Of a DNA stretch of 58,475 nucleotides, positions 34,205-41,880 are shown one piece after another. Every line of letters starts with the position of its first letter. Within the stretch, counting starts at the first letter, position 1. The notes beneath the pieces are model-generated. The model did no database searches. It was not told the origin of the DNA and worked only from the letters and a program-made list of their open reading frames with translations. The stretch comes from JAMOAW01 sp039908535. GTDB taxonomy: Bacteria > Pseudomonadota > Magnetococcia > Magnetococcales > JADFZT01. The position numbers and the translations under genes were made by a program. The stretch lies in the NCBI GenBank assembly GCA_039908535.1, contig JAMOAW010000005.1, positions 1 through 58,475 on the forward strand. Direction: 5' to 3'.

Positions 34205-35164
34205 GTGGAATTGAGATATTTGGAGAAAAATGAATTTTCCCTCTGGGATGATCTTGTTACAAGATCTCCTCAAGGGAGTATCTGTTGTAAATCCTGGTGG
34301 TTGGAGGCTGTCTGCGATCAATTCGAGATTCTCGGCTATTTTGATAACGGCAGACTTATGGCTGGGATGCCCCTATATTATGAAACATATTTTGGTGTAA
34401 AAATTTATAAAATGCCAAAATTAACCGTTGGTTGGGGGGTGATTATGGAACCCGTAACCGCCAAAGGTGTCCATGCACTTTCAAAAGAGATGGAAATTTT
34501 AAATTATTTTGCCGCTTATTTTCCAAAATATGTTATTTTTGTTCAACACTTTTCACCAAAGCTCCAAAATTGGTTACCATTTTATTGGGCGGGATTTAAA
34601 CAGACAACGAGAATAACTTATAATTTATATAATTTGCCAGATACACAAAAAATATGGGATGGCATGCGGAGCAATATTCGCGGGGACATCAGAAAAGCTC
34701 AAAAGCAAGGGATTGTCGTTCAATCGTGTACACCCGAAATAGCCCTGAGCATGTTTGCAAAGACACGTTCACGACAAGATCGAAAAGCCGCCTATACGGA
34801 TGATTTTTTTATAAATCTTTATAAATCCTGCAAAACCAGACAGGCTGGTGAATGTTTTGCGGCATTTGATCCACAAGGGAATCCCCATGCCGCTGCTTTT
34901 CTTGTCTGGGATAAGAAAAAAGCCTATTACTTGGTTGGTGGTGGTGACTCAGAACTGCGCAATAGTGGGGCTACCTCTTTATTGATTTGGAACATGATAG
35001 AATTTGCGGCGCAACGGTCTGATATCTTTGATTTCGAAGGTTCTGTCATAAAACCTGTCGAAAGGTTTTTTCGCGCTTTTGGAGCTCAACAGGTTCCCTA
35101 TCACGTTGTCCGAAAGTTTCCGATGCTTGTCCGAATCGTGTTGGCTGTGATGAATAAAATTTAA
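34205..35164 (+). CDS. FemAB/BioF2-like acyltransferase (GNAT fold)
   Basis: A 319-residue protein with a GTG start 7 bp after GGAG. It has two GNAT-like halves: residues about 10-130 (LWDDLVTRSPQGSICCKSWW, GRLMAGMPLYYETYFG) and 150-300 (MRSNIRGDIRKAQKQGIVV, then HAAAFLVWDKKKAYYLVGGG). This matches the Acetyltransf_6/FemAB-related proteins found in exopolysaccharide and exosortase-linked loci. They transfer an acyl or aminoacyl group, in peptidoglycan bridge enzymes from aminoacyl-tRNA; the donor here is unknown. The FDFEGSVIKPVERFFRAFGA stretch near the end is typical of the group. Together with the amidotransferases it suggests an amino-acid- or amide-decorated glycan. Confidence 0.78.
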   Translation: MELRYLEKNEFSLWDDLVTRSPQGSICCKSWWLEAVCDQFEILGYFDNGRLMAGMPLYYETYFGVKIYKMPKLTVGWGVIMEPVTAKGVHALSKEMEILNYFAAYFPKYVIFVQHFSPKLQNWLPFYWAGFKQTTRITYNLYNLPDTQKIWDGMRSNIRGDIRKAQKQGIVVQSCTPEIALSMFAKTRSRQDRKAAYTDDFFINLYKSCKTRQAGECFAAFDPQGNPHAAAFLVWDKKKAYYLVGGGDSELRNSGATSLLIWNMIEFAAQRSDIFDFEGSVIKPVERFFRAFGAQQVPYHVVRKFPMLVRIVLAVMNKI

Positions 35165-35222
35165 TAGACCTTGGGGGGCGAATCTCCTCTAAAACAACCG
35201 GGCCCCCCCAATCCCCTTACCC
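35163..35222 (+). repeat. Decayed copy of repeat A
   Basis: GACCTTGGGGGGCGAATCTC, then CCGGGCCCCCCCAATCCCC: the first hairpin with a rearranged loop. The rest of the unit is lost. It lies between the acyltransferase and the deacetylase genes. Confidence 0.65.
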
Positions 35223-35266
35223 GATAGGGGTTATCCCTGAACATCAAAAAAATAAATTTTGAGAAC

Positions 35267-36805
35267 ATGCCAATGCCACAGCAATCTAAAGTGAGGAATA
35301 CTCTAAGTTGGATGGGGTCCCTATTGGGACTTCCTTCTATATATATTTCCCAAGAGGAAAAAGTCTGGAAAATATTTTACAAATTGTCGGATGCTTCGCA
35401 TTTAGAAATTGCGGCATTTCCAAAAAATATGGGCATTGAAACCCTGTCACAAGGGGTAAAATGGGTTAAACATGATACGGTTGATGGAAAAACGATCCAT
35501 TTTCCCATTCCAAAATATGTGGAATATCATGATAAATGGATGGCAAATTTTGATTTGATACAATCGACCATCGACATGATATGCGGTCAGGTTGAATCGG
35601 GATCCCGTAAAAATCAACATGGACAACCTTTACCACAAGACAACTTGCTTGTAAAAATAGGTCTAGAAAAATATGCGGTTACAAATAGATATTTGAATGT
35701 CATTTCCGATTTTATTATTCGATCCTGTCTTGAAAAAAAGATCCCAATATTACATATTGCCCCGTGGCCAAAAAATAAAAATTATGCTGTTGTACTCACC
35801 CATGATGTAGATCGTATAGGTCGTAAAAATTTACATTTTATTTTTATTAATCTAGCAAAAAAATTGGCCTCTATTTTTCGTAAAAGAGCGGCACACTCTT
35901 TTAAACGGATTGGGCAGATTGTGGCTTCTGAGAGATCTTTATCGCAAGATTTTGAAGAGATCATGAAGGCTGAGGAAAAACACGGTTTTTTGTCCGTTTT
36001 CTATTTTTTGGGCGGTCCCCTGCTGCATCGCTATGGACCACGACATCTTTTAGCATCAAAAAAAATATCCTCTATTATAAAAAAAATCATTTCCAGGGGG
36101 TGGTCGGTTGGGCTGCATGGAAGTTATGTGACATCTTTAAAAGGAAAAAAACAGTTTATTCAGGAAAAAAACATCTTGGAAAAGATTGCTGGAATTCCAA
36201 TCCAGGGTAATCGACAACATTATTTAAGGATGAATTATCCTGAAGATTTTGAATCGCTATCGCACTGTGGAATTGTTGTTGATACGAGTATTGGCTTCCA
36301 GATCGGTTATGGATTTCGTTGGGGAGTTGGATTGCCTTTTTTTCCGTTGGATAAAGAAAACAATCCCCTATCAATCCTCGAAATTCCAACCATACTCATG
36401 GACAGCGCGGTATGGGGAGATACCATTACCCAGAAGGATGTCGACACGATTCATGACCTGTTCACGGAAATGCAGCAGACATCTGGTTGTGGCGCACTCC
36501 TTTTCCATCAGACCCGAGCCAACGAAATTGAGTTTCCAGGGCAGTTTGATTTATATAAAGAGGTTCTTCGGATATTGGCGCGTGACAATGCTTTTGTTGG
36601 TTCTGATTTTGAGATTGCATCCTGGGTAAAGAGGATTTGGAATATCTGTGCAAAACTCAATGCAGCTCAAAACAGCATAACGGCAGATATCGGTTCCCTA
36701 CAAAAAAAGAATATACCGCATGGTAGAATCATTAAAAATATGGATGGACAAGTGTTCATACAGAGTGTCGAATTAAAGAGTGGGTTGAATATTTTTTCCA
36801 TTTAA
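35267..36805 (+). CDS. Polysaccharide deacetylase family protein (NodB-like)
   Basis: A 512-residue protein. The NodB-type domain spans about residues 170-450: VVLTHDVDRIGRKN holds the catalytic Asp and metal-binding Asp; WSVGLHGSYVTS holds the metal-binding His; HYLRMNYPEDFESL and a late GALLFHQTRAN supply further active-site positions. The N-terminal 150 residues are of the kind seen in capsule-locus deacetylases and are otherwise unrecognised. It would remove N-acetyl groups from a glycan. It is the last gene of the glycan locus and is followed by a clear bidirectional terminator. Confidence 0.82.
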   Translation: MPMPQQSKVRNTLSWMGSLLGLPSIYISQEEKVWKIFYKLSDASHLEIAAFPKNMGIETLSQGVKWVKHDTVDGKTIHFPIPKYVEYHDKWMANFDLIQSTIDMICGQVESGSRKNQHGQPLPQDNLLVKIGLEKYAVTNRYLNVISDFIIRSCLEKKIPILHIAPWPKNKNYAVVLTHDVDRIGRKNLHFIFINLAKKLASIFRKRAAHSFKRIGQIVASERSLSQDFEEIMKAEEKHGFLSVFYFLGGPLLHRYGPRHLLASKKISSIIKKIISRGWSVGLHGSYVTSLKGKKQFIQEKNILEKIAGIPIQGNRQHYLRMNYPEDFESLSHCGIVVDTSIGFQIGYGFRWGVGLPFFPLDKENNPLSILEIPTILMDSAVWGDTITQKDVDTIHDLFTEMQQTSGCGALLFHQTRANEIEFPGQFDLYKEVLRILARDNAFVGSDFEIASWVKRIWNICAKLNAAQNSITADIGSLQKKNIPHGRIIKNMDGQVFIQSVELKSGLNIFSI

Positions 36806-36807
36806 AT

Positions 36808-36833
36808 AAAAATGGGAAATTATGCCCATTTTT
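36808..36833. terminator. Bidirectional hairpin terminator
   Basis: AAAAATGGG, an 8-base loop, then CCCATTTTT: a 9-bp perfect stem with A-rich and T-rich flanks. It lies between the convergent deacetylase and queG genes and could stop transcription from both sides. Confidence 0.8.
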
Positions 36834-36876
36834 GGAAAAACGTCAAAAGCCAGATCGCCCCCATCTGATCGAAAGA

Positions 36877-38022
36877 TTATTCAAGCCTCCGTAAAGCCCC
36901 CTGAATCTCCTCTAAAAGCCAAAGATCCGTTGTCTCATTCCGTTGTTTTTTTAGGGATACAATAGCCTCTTGATACCCTAATTGGCCAAGGCCCCAGGCG
37001 GCATGTCCTTGGACCAGTAGCGAAGGGTGTCTTAGAAGAAACATTAAGGAATCCAGGGCGTTTAAATCCCTACTATTGCCCATCACCACACACAAATTGC
37101 GTAAAAAACGTTCCAGGCCAATTCGTTTGATCGGCGATTTTTGAAACAATTTGGCGAAGGTGGAAGGGGTAAGTGTGGCGCAATCCCAGGGGGTTGCAAG
37201 GGTAAAAATAGACGCCAGCGGGACAAATTCGGCGTGTTGGGTGGGAGGGGCGAAGCGGTTCCAGGGGCAGACGGTTAAACAGTCGTCACACCCATAAACC
37301 CGATTACCAAATAACGGACGTATTTCTCTTGGTATTGGGCCTTTGTGTTCAATGGAATAATAGGCCAAACACCCTTGAACATCCAAACGGTAGGCCACCT
37401 CTAAGGCTTGGGTGGGGCAGGCCTTTTGACAACGTTGACAGGTACCGCAATGGTCGCTGTCAGGGGGGTCTGGTTCTAAGGGCAACTCCAAAAAAATTTC
37501 CGATAAAAACAACCAACAACCAAAACGACGCGACACCAGCAGGGTGTTTTTGCCTTGCCAACCCACCCCACAAGCGGCGGCAAGAGGTTTTTCTAACACG
37601 GGGGCGGAATCGACGCAAAGGCGCGTATTGGGCTTATAACCCAACTCTCCCTCCAGCCAAAGGCAAATATTTTGCATCTTTTGCCGCAGAACCGTGTGAT
37701 AATCGGCATGACGGGCATAAGAGGAAATTTTTATTTTTCCTGCAAGCCATGTCACCTCTTGTGTAGGCGGGCGATCGTTGCACCCCAACACCAAAATCAC
37801 CCCAACGGTAGGCCAAAAACGTTTAGGATTCAAGCGAATTTCTGGATCTTTGGCCATCCAAGCCATCTGTCCATATCCCTCTGAAGTCAGCCAATCCGAA
37901 AAATAAACGCCTGCAGCAGGAGGCTTGGGCGCAGCAAATCGGACGATCTCAAAGCCCTCTTTTATCGATTGATGACGTAAAGACTCTTTAAGTTCGTGCA
38001 AAGGAAGGTTAAACTGTGTCAT
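36877..38022 (-). CDS. queG: Epoxyqueuosine reductase
   Basis: QueG makes the last step of queuosine in tRNA, reducing epoxyqueuosine with cobalamin and two [4Fe-4S] clusters. A 381-residue protein of family length. The catalytic region has RLCVDSAPVLEKPLAAACGVGWQGKNT. The ferredoxin-type clusters are CGTCQRCQKACPTQAL (about residues 192-207) and CDDCLTVCPWNRF (about 245-257). The C-terminal HEAT-like repeats (LLVQGHAAWGLGQLGYQEA) are normal for full-length QueG. It is divergent from nadA with 50 bp between the starts. Confidence 0.94.
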   Translation of the reverse strand: MTQFNLPLHELKESLRHQSIKEGFEIVRFAAPKPPAAGVYFSDWLTSEGYGQMAWMAKDPEIRLNPKRFWPTVGVILVLGCNDRPPTQEVTWLAGKIKISSYARHADYHTVLRQKMQNICLWLEGELGYKPNTRLCVDSAPVLEKPLAAACGVGWQGKNTLLVSRRFGCWLFLSEIFLELPLEPDPPDSDHCGTCQRCQKACPTQALEVAYRLDVQGCLAYYSIEHKGPIPREIRPLFGNRVYGCDDCLTVCPWNRFAPPTQHAEFVPLASIFTLATPWDCATLTPSTFAKLFQKSPIKRIGLERFLRNLCVVMGNSRDLNALDSLMFLLRHPSLLVQGHAAWGLGQLGYQEAIVSLKKQRNETTDLWLLEEIQGALRRLE

Positions 38023-38072
38023 TTTATGGCCGATTTCATATTTAGATGACCCTTTAAAAAAGGCTAAAGCCC

Positions 38073-39173
38073 ATGACCGATTCTATCCCGGTCCCTCTGG
38101 AACCGCTCTATCAGTTGAATGAAACACAACTTGCCCACCGTATTCGCACCGCCAAGGCGCAATTAGGGGAGCGTTGCGTTATTTTAGGACACCACTACCA
38201 GAGGGAAGAAGTCTATCAATTTGCCGATCTCACTGGCGACTCTTTAAAACTATCCCGTCTGGCCAGTCAACGTCCAGAGGCCCGTTTTATTGTTTTTTGT
38301 GGTGTACACTTTATGGCCGAGGTGGCCGATATCCTCTCTGGTCCCCATCAAACCGCCATTTTACCCGATTTAGCCGCTGGATGTTCCATGGCCGATATGG
38401 CCGATTTGACCGCAGTCAGCGCGGCTTGGCAAGAACTCGGAACGCTCTTGGATGTTGAGAATACTTTTACACCCATTACCTATGTCAATTCCACAGCCGA
38501 TTTAAAGGCGTTTTGCGGTCAACACGGAGGAACGGTGTGTACCTCCTCTAATGCGGTGCAGGTATTGAAATGGGCCTTGCAACAGCGCGAAAAGGTGCTT
38601 TTTTTCCCCGATCAACATTTGGGTCGTATTTCTGCCTACTCTTTGGGGATTCCATTGGCGCAAATGGCGGTTTTTCAACCGGAAAAATCCCCTCTGGGTG
38701 GATTGACGCAGGAGGCCATTCGGCAGGCCAAAATCATTCTTTGGGATGGTTATTGCTCGGTACATCAAATGTTTCAACCCGCTCATGTGGATCTTTTTCG
38801 GCAAAAATATCCCACCATCTCGGTAGTGGTCCATCCTGAATGCTCCTTTGAGGTGTGTCAAATGGCGGATCATTTAGGATCAACCGAACAAATTCAAACT
38901 TATGTACGCAACGCCCCTGCGGGCAGTATTTGGGCCATTGGCACCGAATTAAACCTAGTCAATCGATTAAAACATGAAATGCCCGACAAAGAGATCCATT
39001 TTCTCTGCCCAACCATCTGCATGTGTTCCACCATGTTTCGTATCGACACCCAGCATTTATGCTGGACTTTAGAAAATTTGGTCCATGGGCATGTGGTGAA
39101 CCCAATTTGCGTTCCAGAGGCGGAGGCGCGGTTGGCCCGAGTGGCGTTAGAGAGGATGCTGGCGATTGCTTAA
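38073..39173 (+). CDS. nadA: Quinolinate synthase
   Basis: NadA condenses iminoaspartate with dihydroxyacetone phosphate to quinolinate in NAD synthesis, using one [4Fe-4S] cluster. A 366-residue protein with ILGHHYQREEV, FCGVHFMAEVADIL, LPDLAAGCSMADMA, VHPECSFEVCQMAD and the final CPTICMCSTMFRI. The three cluster cysteines lie in the FCGV, HPEC and CMCS regions, as in the type I enzyme. NadB and NadC are not in the window. Confidence 0.95.
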   Translation: MTDSIPVPLEPLYQLNETQLAHRIRTAKAQLGERCVILGHHYQREEVYQFADLTGDSLKLSRLASQRPEARFIVFCGVHFMAEVADILSGPHQTAILPDLAAGCSMADMADLTAVSAAWQELGTLLDVENTFTPITYVNSTADLKAFCGQHGGTVCTSSNAVQVLKWALQQREKVLFFPDQHLGRISAYSLGIPLAQMAVFQPEKSPLGGLTQEAIRQAKIILWDGYCSVHQMFQPAHVDLFRQKYPTISVVVHPECSFEVCQMADHLGSTEQIQTYVRNAPAGSIWAIGTELNLVNRLKHEMPDKEIHFLCPTICMCSTMFRIDTQHLCWTLENLVHGHVVNPICVPEAEARLARVALERMLAIA

Positions 39174-39181
39174 AAAAATGG

Positions 39182-39394
39182 ATACCACCACGCTTAACCC
39201 TGGTCGTCTGTTTTTTGATTTAAAAAAAAAAGGGGTCTGGGGGATTGCCCCCAGGGTTTTGCCTTTGCTTTTGACCTCGGTTTTGCTTCCTTCAAAAAGC
39301 AGGGGGATTGGGGGGATGCAATCCCCCAAGGTCTTGACTTTGCTTTTTGTTCAGGCACTCTCGTTAATCGTTCACTCTTAAATGTAGTGGTACC
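39182..39394 (-). repeat. Type B element with GGTACCACC-like ends
   Basis: A 213-bp unit. The left end is ATACCACCACGCTTAACCC followed by TGGTCGTCTGTT. The right end is CTTAAATGTAGTGGTACC, an imperfect inverted repeat of the left. Inside are CTGGGGG-ATTG-CCCCCAG, the type B core with CCTTCAAAAAGCAGGGGG, and a GGGGGATGCAATCCCCC hairpin. It fills the gap between nadA and the small HD gene. Confidence 0.8.
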
Positions 39395-39420
39395 GCATCC
39401 TGCAGCACATAAAGGAAAAC

Positions 39421-39864
39421 ATGTCTACTCTTGAGCAAGCCATTCAAACGGCCACTCTTGGCCATGCGGGGCAGATGGATAAAGCGGGACAACCTTATAT
39501 TTTACACCCGCTGCGGTTGATGTTACAGGCAACCACCCGTGAGGAACAGATTGTGGCGGTACTGCATGATGTGGTTGAAGATACAAACATCACCCTAGAA
39601 GATCTCCAGCAGGCGGGATTTTCACCGACCATTCTCACCGCTGTCGCCTGTTTAACCCGTCATCCAAACGACTCTTATGATCTCTATCTGGAGCGCATCA
39701 AATCCAATTCTTTGGCGTGCAAAGTTAAAATAAACGATCTGGAAGACAACATGAATTTGCGCCGATTACCCGCGACGTTGACCGAAAGAGATTGTTTGCG
39801 GTTGCAAAAATATCAAAAGGCTTGGCACAATTTAAAGGCCCTTGAGTCTTTGCATGAGCCATAA
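39421..39864 (+). CDS. Small HD-domain hydrolase, SpoT/MESH1-like
   Basis: A 147-residue single HD domain. Metal ligands are His in GHAGQMDKAG, His in YILHPLRLM and HD in AVLHDVVEDTNIT, with the late Asp in KINDLEDNM. This is the arrangement of the hydrolase half of RelA/SpoT, and length and motifs match small alarmone hydrolase-like proteins. It could degrade (p)ppGpp or a related pyrophosphate. It overlaps the next HD gene by 11 bp, so two unrelated HD hydrolases are translated together. Confidence 0.82.
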   Translation: MSTLEQAIQTATLGHAGQMDKAGQPYILHPLRLMLQATTREEQIVAVLHDVVEDTNITLEDLQQAGFSPTILTAVACLTRHPNDSYDLYLERIKSNSLACKVKINDLEDNMNLRRLPATLTERDCLRLQKYQKAWHNLKALESLHEP

Positions 39865-41317
39865 AATTTTTCGCGATGCCATCCACAACATGATCCCCCT
39901 CAACCTTGAGGTGGAGGGGGATTCGTTGTTGTTGGATTTAATCGATACCCCCCAAATGCAACGGTTGCGGCGCATTCGTCAACTTGGCCCGGCCTGTTTA
40001 ATCTATCCAACGGCAGAACACTCCCGCTTTTCCCATTCTTTAGGGGTCATGCATTTGACGGGGCGGATTTTATCGGCTCTCTCTCAGGAGGGGGCGTTGG
40101 ATTTAACCCCCATGGCCATGTTACAAATCAAGGTGGCCGCGCTTTTGCATGATGTAGGTCACGGTCCCTTTTCCCATGTTTTTGAACACATCCATCCCCA
40201 AATGCCCAGACATGAAATTTGGAGTTGGAACATTGTAACCGGAAAGACGCATATCCATCGGGCGATTGTCAACTATTGCCAGCGGTTGCAGGTGGATTCG
40301 GCTATTTTTTTGGAAGGCATTCGCCAAATTTGGCATATTCCCCCTCTCACCGTGCCCCACCTTTTTGGTCGCCAATTAATCGCCAGTCAATTGGATGCTG
40401 ACCGCATGGATTATCTTTTGCGAGATGCCTATTTTACGGGCGTGGCGTATGGGAGATATGATTTAGAGTGGTTATTGCACAGTTTAAAGGTGCGCACCAT
40501 TCATGGGGAGCAAAAGTTATGCTTTGATATGAGCAAAGGTCCCACCGCATTGGAAAGTTATATTTGGGCGCGGGATCATATGTATCGGCAGGTGTATGAT
40601 CATAAAACGGTGCGGGCGTTTGAAGTGTTGTTGATCCATATTTTTTACACATTATTTGAGTGTCACCGTTTAGAAAAAACCTTTCCTTTTGGGGTGCCTT
40701 TGGAGCTTAAAATATTTTTGGAATCCCTGTTGATTTCCAATCATCTCCCTGCTCTAGATCATTTTTTGGCCCTGGATGATTCTGTATTGGAATACACCAT
40801 TGGCCATTTAGCGGCCCTCTCCCCCCAATCGGCCATTCAAACGCTGTTGATTTGGAAATGTCGTCTGTTTCGGGAGCGCAGACCGGTCTATAGAAGGCTG
40901 CTCTGGCGTGAGAAGGGGGATGGGGAACCATCGGATTTAATTCTCGATTCCGAGGCTGCGCAAGCGGTGATCGATTTTTTTCGTGCGACACGTGGGCATT
41001 TGCTTTCTATTCAGGCACCAGACGGTTCTTTCCTTGAGGTGCCGTTGGGGTTATTGGTGTGGGTGGACCGTTTAGAGCGGGCTTCCTATGCCCATTTGCA
41101 ATATACCGCCGGCCAAACCGATCCCATTTATGTAGTGGAGGCCAGTGGTCGGGTGCGACCGGCGGAGCATGTTTTGGAGCGCATTGATTTTTTAGGACGC
41201 AGCCATCGTCGCCAAATTCGGGTATTTGTCGATCCTTTGGCTCAGGAGGCGGTGATTGATTTTATCAGGCAAAAATTTTATCATCCCCATATACTCTTGA
41301 ATGTATCGGAAAAATAA
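39854..41317 (+). CDS. HD-domain phosphohydrolase, SAMHD1/dGTPase-like
   Basis: About 487 residues from ATG 39854; a TTG at 39842 is less likely. The HD motifs are EHSRFSHSLGVMHLT (His), ALLHDVGHGPFSHVFEH (HD and further His) and LDADRMDYLLRDAYFTGVAYG (Asp). This is the fold of SAMHD1 and the dNTP triphosphohydrolase-like YdhJ/HDIG-type proteins. It should hydrolyse a nucleotide triphosphate, although activity in this branch is not well known. The last codons (VSEK and the stop TAA) come from the start of a type A repeat (ATGTATCGGAAAAATAA). The repeat therefore ends the gene. Confidence 0.85.
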   Translation: MSHKIFRDAIHNMIPLNLEVEGDSLLLDLIDTPQMQRLRRIRQLGPACLIYPTAEHSRFSHSLGVMHLTGRILSALSQEGALDLTPMAMLQIKVAALLHDVGHGPFSHVFEHIHPQMPRHEIWSWNIVTGKTHIHRAIVNYCQRLQVDSAIFLEGIRQIWHIPPLTVPHLFGRQLIASQLDADRMDYLLRDAYFTGVAYGRYDLEWLLHSLKVRTIHGEQKLCFDMSKGPTALESYIWARDHMYRQVYDHKTVRAFEVLLIHIFYTLFECHRLEKTFPFGVPLELKIFLESLLISNHLPALDHFLALDDSVLEYTIGHLAALSPQSAIQTLLIWKCRLFRERRPVYRRLLWREKGDGEPSDLILDSEAAQAVIDFFRATRGHLLSIQAPDGSFLEVPLGLLVWVDRLERASYAHLQYTAGQTDPIYVVEASGRVRPAEHVLERIDFLGRSHRRQIRVFVDPLAQEAVIDFIRQKFYHPHILLNVSEK

Positions 41318-41537
41318 AAATCAAGACCTTGGGGGGGGGGACCAGAACCGCCGTATTATTGGAGGGGTCCGGGGAGCGTCACGCTCCCCGGCGGAGGTTT
41401 GGAGGCAGAGCCTCCAAGGTGTTGCTTTTGACTTTGCTTTTGACTTTGCTTTTGACTTTTTAGCCCCCAAGCAGGGGGGTTGGGGGGTGCAACCCCCCAA
41501 GGTCTTGCGTTTAATTTTTCCCATAGGCGTGATGTTT
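41301..41537 (+). repeat. Composite repeat: type A head joined to a third hairpin module
   Basis: It starts with ATGTATCGGAAAAATAAAAA inside the HD gene. Then come GGGGAGCGTCACGCTCCCC, a TTGGAGGCAGAGCCTCCAA hairpin, three CTTTGCTTTTGA 12-mers and a TTGGGGGGTGCAACCCCCC hairpin, ending with GGCGTGATGTTTA. The first two hairpins are not in any other copy in the window, so a third module (type C) has been inserted into, or exchanged with, a type A element. Confidence 0.85.
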
Positions 41538-41576
41538 ACGACATGCACATATTGTACGAGACAAGGTCCCATATTT

Positions 41577-41822
41577 ATGTATCGGAAAAATAAAAATCAA
41601 GACCTTGGGGGGCGGAGAACCGCCCCCCAATTCCCCCCACCTTTTTTTTTAAGTCTTAAAAAAAAGAGGGGGGCTGGGAGATTCATCCCCCAGGGTTTTG
41701 ATTTTAATTTTTTGCCCGCAGGGCATCATGTTCACCCATTTGATTGCAAATTGGTATCCATTCCCCCCACCCTTTTTTTTCGGGAACTCTGGGGGATTCA
41801 TCCCCAGTTTTTTGACTTTGAC
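41577..41822 (+). repeat. Dispersed repeat A, full copy plus partial copy
   Basis: A complete unit from ATGTATCGGAAAAATA (41577) to GGGCATCATGTTC (41733), then a partial copy (41762-41822) with the C-run, T-run and a shortened CTGGGGG-ATTCAT-CCCC hairpin. With the composite before it, repeats account for nearly all of the 560 bp between the HD gene and the ChaN-like gene; no real gene lies there. Confidence 0.9.
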
Positions 41823-41880
41823 TTATATTGGAGAAAAAACAATCCGTGTTTAAACCGATCGCTTACTTTCTTTTAACGCT

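Noticed and set aside
41301..41876. A 191-codon open frame beginning at a repeat's ATGTATCGG
   Set aside because: It runs entirely through repeat modules of different types, has low-complexity Pro/Gly/Lys composition, and the frame is not kept in other copies.
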